Of a DNA stretch of 64,000 nt, positions 1 to 9,268 are shown in pieces; within the stretch, counting starts at the first letter, position 1; each line of letters starts with the position of its first letter. Origin of the DNA: Candidatus Hydrogenedentota bacterium. Its GTDB lineage: Bacteria > Hydrogenedentota > Hydrogenedentia > Hydrogenedentales > SLHB01. Below the pieces are notes generated by a model, which ran no database searches, had not been told where the DNA came from, and saw only the letters and a program-made list of their open reading frames with translations. The translations under genes were made by a program, and so were the position numbers. Location of the stretch: the NCBI GenBank assembly GCA_020848835.1, contig JADLHJ010000033.1:62001-126000 (forward strand), in the 5' to 3' direction.

Positions 1-1008
1 TTCGTTCTATTTAGTATCGACGAGCGACGCGTCGTCCGACACGCGCCCGTGTACGCCGCACTCGCCGGCATCGCATCTTGCGCGCTGTTTTTCACTAAGC
101 AGACCGGCGTTCAGATTCCCGTGATCGCGCTGACTTTCTATCTTCTGAAATTGAAGTGGAAGAATATTGTTGCGTATACGGCAGCATTGGCCTTGCCGAT
201 GGGCGCCGCATTCCTGTCATTCCCATATGTCCTGGGCGAAGACTGGGCTGGCAGTATGTTCCTAACGAATTCCAACGGCGTGAACATCGGCAATGGCTGG
301 TGGAAATGTTTGTACCCGGTATTATTTCGCGAAGGCGGCATCGTGCTCATCGCCGCGACTATTCCAGCATGGCTGGCATGGCGCAAACGCAATACCGATC
401 CGCGACTGCAATTCCTCGCGTGGGCGACCATTGGCGCGCTTGGCTTCTCCACCATGACCGCGTTCATGTCCGGATCCGCGGAACATTACTACAACGATTC
501 AATGACGCTGGTTCTCTTGTGCCTGGCGGTGCATTTGGGAGGATCGACCGAGCGCAGCATAGCGCAATCAAAGTGGATCGCCGTTGTTTGCGGATTGTAC
601 AGTGCGGTTTTCCTTCCCATCTTCGTTTCCTATTGCGCGCAAACTTATCTGAATGTGTCCGACCGGCTGCAGTCCAGAACGGCGGTCCGCAACGAGTTGC
701 AGCGCGTTCTTGCGCTTCAGCCGGATGCGTCATTTATTACGGTCGATAACGCGCTTGCAAACTACTTTCCCGATCGCGCCGTGGTTCCTCAATTCTATTA
801 CACTGGATACTTCGTCAATAATAAGGCCATTGACGTCTCGGCGCTTCAACCTTTACTCGACAATGGCCGCGTGCGTTGGTGCCTTGTCGGTGCGGATCAA
901 GACCTTGCCCGCCAGCTTGGTTTCCTCGGCCTTTCGGCACACAACTTCAAGAAAGTCCTCACGCTGGACGGCTTCGCCTTTTGGGAATATCAGGAAGCAC
1001 CGCGGTAG
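1..1008 (+). CDS. membrane glycosyltransferase-like protein, 5'-truncated
   Basis: The reading frame is open from base 1 with no stop or convincing start, so the gene begins left of the window; 335 residues are visible. The visible part has several hydrophobic segments separated by short charged loops, followed by a soluble C-terminal region of about 130 residues ending in FAFWEYQEAPR. This layout resembles the C-terminal part of polytopic ArnT/PMT-type (GT39 or GT83) glycosyltransferases, whose catalytic Asp lies near the missing N-terminus. The family call is therefore inferred from topology alone. tRNA-Ser follows about 90 bases downstream. Confidence 0.5.
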   Translation, partial: FVLFSIDERRVVRHAPVYAALAGIASCALFFTKQTGVQIPVIALTFYLLKLKWKNIVAYTAALALPMGAAFLSFPYVLGEDWAGSMFLTNSNGVNIGNGWWKCLYPVLFREGGIVLIAATIPAWLAWRKRNTDPRLQFLAWATIGALGFSTMTAFMSGSAEHYYNDSMTLVLLCLAVHLGGSTERSIAQSKWIAVVCGLYSAVFLPIFVSYCAQTYLNVSDRLQSRTAVRNELQRVLALQPDASFITVDNALANYFPDRAVVPQFYYTGYFVNNKAIDVSALQPLLDNGRVRWCLVGADQDLARQLGFLGLSAHNFKKVLTLDGFAFWEYQEAPR

Positions 1009-1101
1009 TTGGCAGACCCACCGTGAGGTGGACTGACCCGCCAACCGTTTGTTAGACTATTTCGCTACATACGACTTGTAACGACAATCCCTGTTGTCCG
1101 C

Positions 1102-1192
1102 GGAGAGGTGGCCGAGTGGTTGAAGGCGGCGGCCTCGAAAGCCGTTGTACTCCATTGGGGTACCGCGAGTTCGAATCTCGCCCTCTCCGCCA
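1102..1192 (+). tRNA. tRNA-Ser (anticodon CGA)
   Basis: The 7-bp acceptor stem GGAGAGG/CCTCTCC is followed by discriminator G and an encoded CCA (1190-1192). The anticodon stem closes a CTCGAAA loop, giving anticodon CGA. A long variable arm precedes the TTCGAAT T-loop. The 91-base length and variable arm make it a class II tRNA and agree with serine. Confidence 0.96.
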
Positions 1193-2034
1193 TCTTTTTT
1201 CCCCCACGCTTCAATCGAAATACCGAGCGCGAGGGGAATTCTGCCCCGTCCTTGGTCACCTTTGAGGGAAGCGGTACGGCGGAATTGCGAGTTGGGGCGC
1301 CGCCCCGCTTCTTGGTCCTTCGGCAATCCAAAACCGGGAAGCATTCCCCTCGCCTTCGTGCTATCGAATCGCGGCGCAAGATCGCTTGTGGCGATGGGGG
1401 TCGATACGCCGCGCTCGGAGCACACCCGCGGAAGGGGAGGTCCGCGAAGATTGCTGGCTTCAACTCTGCGCCGTTCACTGCATTCCAGGCGTGCATCGAA
1501 ACGGCCTACCCAGCTTATACCACCGCGGTCGTCGAATTCCTAATTAAGATTTGTTCATCTCCGTCGCTCGGCGTATTCCTGGCGCTGGCTCGTTGCAGTC
1601 CTAATCATGGCCACGACCAAGTAGACAACCAGGGGCAGGATTCCCAAAGCCGGTGCAAGGTTTAGTGTCGCAGCGATGCCGGCTACGTCTTCCAGAAACT
1701 CTGAAGACGTCCAAAGGCGGAACTACTAACCTGCGCGACGATTGTGGTTGCGATTCGCGGAACATCTCTCAATACCTTACCCAGAGTATTGCACTCTCCT
1801 GGTCAGACAGGTCTTGGGAAACAAGTGTAAGTCACTTGACGTGCATGTAACGGTGTGCGAGTGACAAAGAGTTTTGCTGCCGCGAATTAAGCCGTAATTG
1901 GATGGCAAGCCGCGATGAATAAGCAGAATTGCTGCGCGAAACGACCCCTGTTTTGTTGACTGTGTGAGCACAGATCAAATAATACGCGCAATTCCAGAAG
2001 CTTTTATTATGTTGTCTTGCTGGCCTGCTTCCAC
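1193..2034. other. long intergenic region without a supported gene
   Basis: About 840 bases between tRNA-Ser and the PASTA protein. Open frames exist on both strands, but they overlap the tRNA or each other, lack ribosome-binding sites and give low-complexity or Arg/Ser-rich translations typical of GC-rich noncoding DNA. The composition becomes more AT-rich after about 1780. I see no RNA gene, repeat or mobile element. Confidence 0.5.
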
Positions 2035-2067
2035 GTAGCAATCGCCGTCATAGACGGCGATTGCTAC
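2035..2067 (-). terminator. perfect 15-bp hairpin downstream of the PASTA-domain gene
   Basis: GTAGCAATCGCCGTC (2035-2049) and its exact reverse complement (2053-2067) flank a 3-base loop. It sits 8 bases beyond the stop codon of the minus-strand gene ending at 2076. There is no clear T-run on the minus strand, so it may act as an RNA-stabilising or atypical terminator hairpin. It could also be a copy of a dispersed palindrome. Confidence 0.55.
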
Positions 2068-2075
2068 AAAGGGCC

Positions 2076-3308
2076 TTACGGGGCGACTAGTGAAAATGTG
2101 CCGGGGCTGTCCGAGTACTTCTTGCCGAGATAGATGCGAACGAAGTAGCCGTCTCCGGGCGTGACGTCGTTTGCGTTGATGAGCCATTCGAGGGCTTCGT
2201 CGTTCTTTGTGCGCCTGTCGATGGTGGCGACGAATTGATCGTCTTGCCACAGTTCGATGCGCACCTTTTCGCGGCATGCTTCGAAACGGTCCCACGTAAT
2301 TGTCTGGGTTGAACCAATTTGCCACTCGGCATTCTCAGCGGGCTGCAAGACGTCGATCTTGCATGGTTTGATGTTTATGGTGATATCAACCGCGGGATCG
2401 AGTCCCACTTCCACGCCTGCGTCTGGATTTTGATCGACTACCTGGTTATGCGGAATTGAGTCGTCCGCAGTTTTCGTGATGTCGCCGAGTTCGACCCCAG
2501 CATCGCGGAGCGCCTTTCTGGCTTCACCCAGACGCACGCCGACGACATCAGGCACGAGAGTTTTCACCAGGATGTTCAGATAAGTATCGTTGTACATTTC
2601 GCCAAAATCTACGACTTCGTCCACTTGGTCGGTAGCGTCGCAAACTACCCTAATTGTGTGCGTGCCTATCTTATGAACCACCATCGGCGGGCTTTCGATG
2701 TCAAGTGCGTTGTCATAGCCTGGGGGCACGTCGTCGTAGCTAACCGATCCGATGAATTTCTCATCAAGGAAGAAATGGGCCTCTTGATCGGCATCCGGCC
2801 CGGCACTCGCGGTGAAGTGCTGGGAGAAATTGCGGACCTTTGTTTGCACGGTAAATGGAGTATCAAGCTGGACCGGATCCGGCGCTGTGGTAGGATGAGT
2901 CAACATCATGTCCGGCGCTTCGATATTAAGATACCAGACGATCTGATTCTCTATTTGATTGGGTGCGGAACGAATCGTCGCGTAAATTCGGAATTCTCTC
3001 CGTTTGAAATCGCGCGTAAGTTCGGGCGTCACGGTGGGATCGCCTCCTGGATCCGTCTCCGTGTATATGTTCCACCACGTCTCCGATTCGCAGATTTCCG
3101 TCCAAACGGCCACCTTCCATTCTGTGGTGTAATTCGCTGGCACGTTGTTGACTTGGAAATGATGTGACCCAGGAAGCGCATAACTCGTGGCCGGGTCCGA
3201 GGCGTTGTTGAAATCCCACACGTAGTTGTCCGCGTGGACCCAAAAGATGGGCGCTAAAACAATGGCGGCTAAGACCGAATAGCGATGCAAAACGACAGTC
3301 GTACGCAT
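2076..3308 (-). CDS. secreted PASTA-domain protein with CARDB-like and Ig-like regions
   Basis: 410 residues. A signal peptide occupies about residues 1-26. The middle (about 125-250) resembles a CARDB/adhesion-type beta domain. A PASTA domain lies at about 252-315, starting PDVVGVRLGEARKAL and containing the typical VVDQNPDAG turn. The C-terminal part (about 318-410) looks like the Ser/Thr-rich Ig-like (Kre9/KNH) fold seen in bacterial surface proteins, with a TITWD strand. No kinase domain is attached, so the PASTA unit is unlikely to be a Ser/Thr-kinase sensor here. A structural or ligand-binding role at the cell surface is likely. It is transcribed alone, with a hairpin after its stop. 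Confidence 0.6.
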   Translation of the reverse strand: MRTTVVLHRYSVLAAIVLAPIFWVHADNYVWDFNNASDPATSYALPGSHHFQVNNVPANYTTEWKVAVWTEICESETWWNIYTETDPGGDPTVTPELTRDFKRREFRIYATIRSAPNQIENQIVWYLNIEAPDMMLTHPTTAPDPVQLDTPFTVQTKVRNFSQHFTASAGPDADQEAHFFLDEKFIGSVSYDDVPPGYDNALDIESPPMVVHKIGTHTIRVVCDATDQVDEVVDFGEMYNDTYLNILVKTLVPDVVGVRLGEARKALRDAGVELGDITKTADDSIPHNQVVDQNPDAGVEVGLDPAVDITINIKPCKIDVLQPAENAEWQIGSTQTITWDRFEACREKVRIELWQDDQFVATIDRRTKNDEALEWLINANDVTPGDGYFVRIYLGKKYSDSPGTFSLVAP

Positions 3309-3465
3309 TTGAGAAGCTCTCCTTGGTCATTATCTGACGCCCCGCAAAACCCGTGCGGCTAAGGGGAGGGCCCCGCTCCTCACCAATTACTGTAACACAT
3401 GAAGAGGATTTTGGAATACAAAACAGGGAGGATATGTAGGACACAACAGAGAAAAACGAAATCTT

Positions 3466-4974
3466 CTACAACTCAATCCACGTAGTGGTGTGGCAGGCTT
3501 CCATGTCTTCGCCGTTGCGGAAAGCTATGGCTGCGGTGGGGCAGGCGGCGACGCATTCTTCGGCGGAGTTTTTAAGGGCCTCGTCGAAGCTGTGGTCGAA
3601 GGGGACCTTGATTTCCAGGTCGAAGCCGCGGCCCACGAAGGCGAGGCCGATGTCTTCGCCGTGTTTTTCGGCGATGGCGACGCAGAGGCCGCAGCGGATG
3701 CATTTGCCGGGTTCAAAGAGGACGTTGCCGCTGCCGATGATGCGGAAGTCGCGGATTTCGGTGACGTTGTATTTCTTCTTTTCCGCGCCGTAGTCGGAGG
3801 CCCATTTGCGCAGGCCGCAGGACACGCGTTTACGGCAGTCGCAGTGGAGGCAGCGGCCTGCTTCCTGGCGCAACGATCCCTGATGCGTTTCCGCCGCGAT
3901 CGGCACAACGAACATCGATTCCTTGTTCTCGTTCTTCACGCGCAAGGCTTCGAGCTCGTCCCATTCCATCTTGCCGATCTTGCATTCGAACAAGCTGGGC
4001 TCGGCGGGACCTTCGATGCTTTTGAGATATTTATCGACCCACACCGCCGCGGTCTTGCCATTGCCGACGGCGCGCACGTTGAGCTTGTGTTCTTTCGCTT
4101 CGAAGACGTTGCCGCCGACCTTGCCGACGCCGTTGCACGCGAGGATTACCGCGTCGAATTGCGTTTTGAGTTCTTCGAACTCGCCGTTGACTTTTGTCTC
4201 GTAGCGGAAGTTCACGCCCATCTTCGCGATGTTCGCGATCTCTTCGTCGAGCACGTGCTTGGGTAATTCTTCTTCGGTGAGCTTGCGGACTTTACCGCCT
4301 GCTTTTTGCTCTGCTTCGAAGATGGTGACGGCGTGCCCGCGCTTGCGCAGGACCCAGGCAGACGCCATGCCCGCCAATCCGCCGCCGACAATGGCGACGT
4401 GACGTCCGGAATCTTCCGGGCAGTCGAGCAGTTCGGGATTGTCCTTGCGCGCTTTTTCGGAGACATTGCGGTGGAGGTATTTGATCTCCATCGTCGTGTC
4501 GTAGGATTTTCGGCGGCAGGGGCTTTCGCAGGGTGCTGGGCAGACGTAGCCCAAGGTGCCGGGGAATACCAAACCGTTCGTGACGGTAAACGCGGCGCCG
4601 TCGAAATCGTCTTCGTAAATCTGCCGCATCATCGTGGGGATGTTCATCGACGCGGGGCAGGTGTGCGTGCACGGCGCTTCACAATCGCCGATGTGCTCGC
4701 TGATGATCAGTTCGAGCACGTCTTTGCGCGCGGTGCAGACGTCGCCGGTATCGGTCTCAATCGTCATGCCGTCCTGCACCACCGACGAGCACGAGGGGAT
4801 CAACTGGCCGGTCTTCGTGTTGCGCACGACGCACAGCATGCAGGAGTTCATCGGGCGCACGCCTTCCCAATAGCAGAGCGTGGGCACTTCGATATCCAGC
4901 GTGCGCGCAGCCTGAAGCACGGTCGTGCCCGGCGCGACTTCGATGGGCTTGTTATTTATCGTAATGGTTGGCAT
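3466..4974 (-). CDS. 2Fe-2S / GltD-like FAD / ferredoxin-type electron-transfer flavoprotein lacking the NAD(P)H subdomain
   Basis: 502 residues, last gene of the redox operon, 9 bases after the NuoEF-like gene. Residues 1-80 form a NuoG/HydA-type 2Fe-2S ferredoxin (C34, C45, C48, C62). Residues 95-170 form a Fer4_20-like double Fe-S region (C98, C102, C106; C145, C149, C153), as in glutamate synthase small subunit and dihydropyrimidine dehydrogenase. Residues 191-320 form an FAD fold with GGGLAG at 197-202. The central NADPH-binding Rossmann insert of GltD is absent: ILACNGVGK (about 278-286) runs almost directly into the second FAD half. The C-terminus carries RCLHC (375-380) and a HydA/NuoG-like pair of cysteine clusters (C425, C428, C431; C474, C478). 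Architecture recalls StnC of Sporomusa-type Nfn, but without a pyridine-nucleotide site, so it probably passes electrons only through Fe-S partners. Confidence 0.75.
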   Translation of the reverse strand: MPTITINNKPIEVAPGTTVLQAARTLDIEVPTLCYWEGVRPMNSCMLCVVRNTKTGQLIPSCSSVVQDGMTIETDTGDVCTARKDVLELIISEHIGDCEAPCTHTCPASMNIPTMMRQIYEDDFDGAAFTVTNGLVFPGTLGYVCPAPCESPCRRKSYDTTMEIKYLHRNVSEKARKDNPELLDCPEDSGRHVAIVGGGLAGMASAWVLRKRGHAVTIFEAEQKAGGKVRKLTEEELPKHVLDEEIANIAKMGVNFRYETKVNGEFEELKTQFDAVILACNGVGKVGGNVFEAKEHKLNVRAVGNGKTAAVWVDKYLKSIEGPAEPSLFECKIGKMEWDELEALRVKNENKESMFVVPIAAETHQGSLRQEAGRCLHCDCRKRVSCGLRKWASDYGAEKKKYNVTEIRDFRIIGSGNVLFEPGKCIRCGLCVAIAEKHGEDIGLAFVGRGFDLEIKVPFDHSFDEALKNSAEECVAACPTAAIAFRNGEDMEACHTTTWIEL

Positions 4975-4983
4975 GGCGATTCA

Positions 4984-7488
4984 CTAACTCACTTTGCTCC
5001 AATGGGCCGGCCGCAGGTCTAACTCGCGTTGCTCCTTCGTGCGCGAGCCAGCTTTGATTGCGTCGACCGGGCACGCGACGAGACACGCGTCGCAGCGCGT
5101 GCACTCGTCCAGGCGAATATAATGCATCTTGAACGGCTCGGAATCGATGCAGTCCACAGGGCAGACCTGTTCGCACTTCGTGCAGCCGATGCATGTGTCG
5201 ATGATCCAATAATCGATCAGCGGTTTGCACTTGCCCGCGGGGCACATGCCGTTGATGTGCGCGACAAACTCTTCGCGGAAATATTTTAATGCAGTGAGCA
5301 CCGGGTTCGGCGCGGTTTTGCCGAGACCGCAGAGGCTTTGCTGTTTCACGACCTGGCTCAACTCGTCGAGCAGATCGAGGTCGGCCATTTTGCCTTTGCC
5401 CTGCGTGAGGCGCGTGAGCATTTCTTTCAGGCGCATGGTACCGATGCGACAGGGGGAGCACTTGCCGCAGGATTCGTGCTGCGTAAACGACAGGAAGTAG
5501 CGGCACATCTCGACGATGCAGTCGGAGTCATCGAGCACGACCATGCCGCCGGAGCCCATCATCGCGCCGGCTTCCGCGAGCGCTTCGAAGTCGATGGGCG
5601 TGTCGCCCATGGATGCGGGGATGCAGCCGCCGGAAGGGCCACCAACGAGGATTGCTTTAAATTTTTTGCCGTCCGCGATGCCGCCGCCGATGCCTTCGAC
5701 AATCTGATTGATCGTAATGCCCATTGGCACTTCGATGAGACCGCCGTGGCGCACTTTGCCCGCGAGCGAGAAAACTTTTGTGCCTTTGCTGCGTTCCGTG
5801 CCGAGCGCGCCGAATTTTGCCGCGCCGTTGCGAATGATCCAGGGGATCAGCGAGAGCGTTTCGACGTTATTGATGAGCGTCGGCTTGCCGTAGAGACCGC
5901 TCTGCGCGGGATACGGCGGGCGGATAGTGGGCATACCGCGCTTGCCTTCAATCGATGCGATGAGCGCGGTTTCTTCGCCGCAGACGAATGCGCCTGCGCC
6001 TTCAAGCACGTGCAGGTGCAACGAACGTCCACTGCCAAGAATGTTATCGCCTAGCAATCTCGCTTCGTGCAGTTCTTCGATCGATTTGCGGATGCGCTTC
6101 GTCGCGAGTGGATATTCCGCGCGAATGTAGAGATAGCCTTCGTCCGCGCCGACTGCGAAGGAGGCCAGTAGCATTCCTTCGAGTACTCGGAACGAATACG
6201 ACTCGAGGATCATGCGATCCATGAATGCGCCGGGATCGCCTTCGTCGCCGTTGCAGATCACGTATTTCTTTTCGCCGGGTGTGTCGTGGACGAATTGCCA
6301 CTTCTTGCCCGTGGGGAAACCCGCGCCGCCGCGTCCGCGCAGACCGCTCGCATTGATCTCATCGACAATGCGCTGTGCGGTCCAACCTGCGTCCGGCGCA
6401 GGCGGATCCATCTTCACACCTTTGTGGCGCGCGAGCAGAATGCGGCCTTTGTTATCGCCGAAGATGCACTTCTCTACTGCGGCGAAGCCACCGCGCCGCA
6501 GGTATTCATCGAGGCTCGCGGGATCGAGATCGCCGCGGTATTCCGTCGCGATGTGATACTGCGCGCCGAGAAAGGTAGAGACCATGCTGTCGCGCGTGTC
6601 GTTGTCGTAACGCTGGACAAGTTCGTCCTTCTCCACGCCGCCGTAGAGGTTGTCCGCAAAGCGCGTGAGCGAGGAAGTCAACAGACGCAACGGGTTCTTC
6701 GGTTTAAAGTGCCTGTTTACAATTTCGGCGATGTCTTCTTCTTTAACTTTGGTATAAAGCGTGGGCTGCTTGCCCTTTTCTACGACTTCGATTACGGGCA
6801 CGGAATGGCACATGTGCACGCAGCTCACGTGCTTGATTGGCACCGTGGACTCAATATCTTCCAGGGCGCGCATGACCGCGAGCTCGATGCGATCGCTGCC
6901 GCTGGCGACGCAGCAGGAATCGAGCCCGACGCGAATTTCGGCGCCATTCTCTATTACCTTGCGCGCGCCGTTTTTCTTTTCGACTTTCGGCTCGTCGCGG
7001 CGCTTTTCGAAATCGTGAATGATATCGCCTACCGTGTCCGCGGCCGCGTGCGCGTAGGTGACGCCGTCGATCTGCATCGCAGGCGCGAGCGAACAACAGC
7101 CAAGACACGCGACCTTGCGAATGGTGTAGCGTTCGTCGGGATCCGTGTCCGCGCCTTTTTCAATTCCGAGGTGCAGGTCCATCGCTTCGTGCACGTCTTC
7201 CGCGCCCTTCACGTGGCACGCGGTGCCGTCGCAGAGGCTGATGACGTGTTTGCCGACGGGCTTGCGGCGGAACTGCGAGTAGAAGGTCGCCACACCTTCG
7301 ATGCTCGATGGCGTGATCTCGGAAACCTCGCAGACGCGCTCGAGCGCGGTCGTCGGAAGATAGCGATACTTTGACTGAATAGCCTGCAAGATCGGAATCA
7401 ATGCTTCCGGACCACGACCACATTTTTCGACAATCCGGTCGATGTCGTTGAGATTGACGTCACTCACTGTGCAACAGGTATCAGGCAT
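4984..7488 (-). CDS. fused NuoE-NuoF (HydC-HydB-like) NADH-oxidising flavin/Fe-S subunit
   Basis: 834 residues from the ATG at 7488; a TTG at 7500 is the alternative. Residues 10-165 are NuoE/HydC-like with C86, C91, C128 and C132 for a 2Fe-2S cluster. Residues 180-265 are a second thioredoxin-like 2Fe-2S domain (C192/C193, C223, C227), as at the N-terminus of HydB. Residues 320-700 are the NuoF core: FMN loop GLRGRGGAGFPTG (382-394), NADH-site CNGDEGDPGAF and GAGAFVCGEETAL, and 4Fe-4S motif ESCGKCSPCR. The C-terminus has two ferredoxin 4Fe-4S motifs (CIGCTKCEQVCP and CTRCDACLVACP). The family oxidises NADH and, in bifurcating enzymes, splits electrons to ferredoxin and a second partner. No hydrogenase subunit is encoded nearby. 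The start overlaps the upstream propeller gene by 8 bases. Confidence 0.85.
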   Translation of the reverse strand: MPDTCCTVSDVNLNDIDRIVEKCGRGPEALIPILQAIQSKYRYLPTTALERVCEVSEITPSSIEGVATFYSQFRRKPVGKHVISLCDGTACHVKGAEDVHEAMDLHLGIEKGADTDPDERYTIRKVACLGCCSLAPAMQIDGVTYAHAAADTVGDIIHDFEKRRDEPKVEKKNGARKVIENGAEIRVGLDSCCVASGSDRIELAVMRALEDIESTVPIKHVSCVHMCHSVPVIEVVEKGKQPTLYTKVKEEDIAEIVNRHFKPKNPLRLLTSSLTRFADNLYGGVEKDELVQRYDNDTRDSMVSTFLGAQYHIATEYRGDLDPASLDEYLRRGGFAAVEKCIFGDNKGRILLARHKGVKMDPPAPDAGWTAQRIVDEINASGLRGRGGAGFPTGKKWQFVHDTPGEKKYVICNGDEGDPGAFMDRMILESYSFRVLEGMLLASFAVGADEGYLYIRAEYPLATKRIRKSIEELHEARLLGDNILGSGRSLHLHVLEGAGAFVCGEETALIASIEGKRGMPTIRPPYPAQSGLYGKPTLINNVETLSLIPWIIRNGAAKFGALGTERSKGTKVFSLAGKVRHGGLIEVPMGITINQIVEGIGGGIADGKKFKAILVGGPSGGCIPASMGDTPIDFEALAEAGAMMGSGGMVVLDDSDCIVEMCRYFLSFTQHESCGKCSPCRIGTMRLKEMLTRLTQGKGKMADLDLLDELSQVVKQQSLCGLGKTAPNPVLTALKYFREEFVAHINGMCPAGKCKPLIDYWIIDTCIGCTKCEQVCPVDCIDSEPFKMHYIRLDECTRCDACLVACPVDAIKAGSRTKEQRELDLRPAHWSKVS

Positions 7489-9265
7489 TCGCTTGCTCAA
7501 TGCAATAAAGTTGTTTTTCGGTCCGCACGTAGATGCGGTTATCCATGAATGCGGGCGTTGCCATAACTGGCTCGCCCATCGCGCGCGTTCCGATTAATTC
7601 GAAGGTGCCGCTCGCTTTCATGATGTGAATGTTGCCGGTTTTATCGCCGATGTAAATGCGATCGCCGACTACGATGGGTGACGATTCGAATGCTTCTTCA
7701 AATTCGTGTTCCCAGAGCTTCTGCCCGGACTTTGCATCGAGACATACGAAGACGCCGCCGGCTGTGCCGTAGTAGAAACGTTCGCCGTCGCCAACCGGGC
7801 TAGAAATTTCGGGGAGCAGTTCGTCGAACTCCCACAGAATCTTGGGCGTGATACCAGCCTCGGATTTCTCCAACTGGATCGCGGCGGCTACGGCGTACTC
7901 TTGTGCAGCGAGCACGATGCCGTTTCCGTACGCGGGCGATGGCGCGACTTCGCCGCTCAAGCACTCTTGCGACCACAATTCCTTGCCGGAAACCGGATCG
8001 TAGGCGTCGACCGTTTCTTCACAATTCAGAATGAGCTGCGGGCCAAAGGGCGTCTGCGCAACGATGGGCGACGCCCAGGAGATCGATTTGCGCGCTGCGG
8101 TCCACGCCTCTTTGCCGTCAGCGATATTAAGCGCTATTAGTTTCGGATTCTTGTTCGAGTCGAACTGCACGAATAGCAACTTGTCGTACGCGACCAGCGA
8201 TGACGAGTGGCCATAGTGGTTTTCCGGAACGCCAAAGCTTTTCTCCCACAGCTTTTTGCCGTCCATGTCGTAAGACACGAGATCGCCGTCGGCAAAAATT
8301 GCGAAGACCTGGCCACCGTGCGCGACCATAGTGGGTGCTGCGAAACCGGTTTCGTCGGTCGGCTTCGGTTTTTCTTCGCCGGGTGCGCCGAAGTCTGCAA
8401 CCGTTTGCTTCCAAATTTCTTTTCCGTCGTCCGCGTTGTAACAATAGATTTCGCGCGTCGTATCATTCGCGCCGGAGAAGAAAATTTTCTTGTCCCAAAT
8501 CACGGGCGAATTTGGCGCGTGGAGCGCTGTTTCCACTTTCCATTTGATGTTCTTGCCGGATGCGACGTCCCAATCGGTCGGGGCCGTTTTGAAATACGCA
8601 ACGCCTACGGATCCGGGCCCGCGGAAGCTCGGCCAGTTCTTTTCGATGTCTTCCCACTTTGGCGGTTCGAGCGTGGCGATGGCCGTTTCAGTGGTTGGGC
8701 CGGTTTCGCCGACCTTCGCTTCGGCAGGCGCGCCAGCCACATCGGTGGGCGCCATTGCGCCGACTTTGTTCAGGTTACTTTGTGTTAAAACGGCGGCGCC
8801 CATACCTATGGCGAGAAGTCCGACACCGGTCCACATGATCATCTGGCGCGATTGCGCGAGCGCGAGGAATTCTTTGTCCGCGGTTGGGACTTCTTCCAGT
8901 TCGGGTTTCTCGCGCTGCCAACGGATCGAATACTTGAACGAGATCATGAAGACGGCAATGCCGACGAGCAACATGCCGGCGCCGGTTTGAATCTGGGTCA
9001 TCGTGGTAAATAGGGCTTTGCGGTTGATCAACTCGAGCGCGCGGATGCGCACGGCGAGTGCCTCGTCCTTTTGGGGGCTCGCGGCGTAATCCTGGCGCAT
9101 TTGCGTGATCATCGGATCGTTCACCGGGTCTGCCGTGCGGAACTGCATGTAGTTAATCACCAGCAACGAGAACACGATAATTGAAAAAAATCCGGACACA
9201 ACCATGATTGCCGTGGACACGCGCCACAGGAAATCGTTCCTCTCAAACTCCCGCTTCTCTAACAT
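7481..9265 (-). CDS. membrane-anchored PQQ-like beta-propeller protein
   Basis: 594 residues. Three hydrophobic segments lie near residues 16-40, 95-115 and 145-165. They are followed by a Pro/Thr-rich linker and a propeller from about 205 to the end. Blades carry the PQQ-like GKEIWKQ, GKKLWEKS, GKELWSQE and GQKLWEHE turns. The family includes BamB and quinoprotein-like repeats. No PQQ-dehydrogenase active-site signature is evident, so cofactor binding is unproven. The gene lies between the membrane Fe-S protein and the NuoEF fusion, overlapping the latter, so its product is probably part of the same complex with the propeller outside the cytoplasmic membrane. Confidence 0.75.
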   Translation of the reverse strand: MLEKREFERNDFLWRVSTAIMVVSGFFSIIVFSLLVINYMQFRTADPVNDPMITQMRQDYAASPQKDEALAVRIRALELINRKALFTTMTQIQTGAGMLLVGIAVFMISFKYSIRWQREKPELEEVPTADKEFLALAQSRQMIMWTGVGLLAIGMGAAVLTQSNLNKVGAMAPTDVAGAPAEAKVGETGPTTETAIATLEPPKWEDIEKNWPSFRGPGSVGVAYFKTAPTDWDVASGKNIKWKVETALHAPNSPVIWDKKIFFSGANDTTREIYCYNADDGKEIWKQTVADFGAPGEEKPKPTDETGFAAPTMVAHGGQVFAIFADGDLVSYDMDGKKLWEKSFGVPENHYGHSSSLVAYDKLLFVQFDSNKNPKLIALNIADGKEAWTAARKSISWASPIVAQTPFGPQLILNCEETVDAYDPVSGKELWSQECLSGEVAPSPAYGNGIVLAAQEYAVAAAIQLEKSEAGITPKILWEFDELLPEISSPVGDGERFYYGTAGGVFVCLDAKSGQKLWEHEFEEAFESSPIVVGDRIYIGDKTGNIHIMKASGTFELIGTRAMGEPVMATPAFMDNRIYVRTEKQLYCIEQANA

Positions 9266-9268
9266 GTC

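Noticed and set aside
1108-1665. 185-codon open frame on the plus strand
   Set aside because: It begins inside tRNA-Ser, has no ribosome site and encodes a low-similarity Arg/Ser-rich product with a competing frame on both strands.
3490-4266. 258-codon plus-strand frame
   Set aside because: It is the antisense shadow of the GltD-like flavoprotein gene, with skewed Ala/Asp/Phe composition.
6286-7374. 362-codon plus-strand frame
   Set aside because: Antisense to the NuoEF-like gene, whose cofactor motifs are intact; its own translation has no recognisable domain.
3466-7488. Respiratory complex I or a bifurcating [FeFe]-hydrogenase
   Set aside because: There are no membrane Nuo subunits, no NuoG molybdopterin-like domain and no H-cluster motif in the window.
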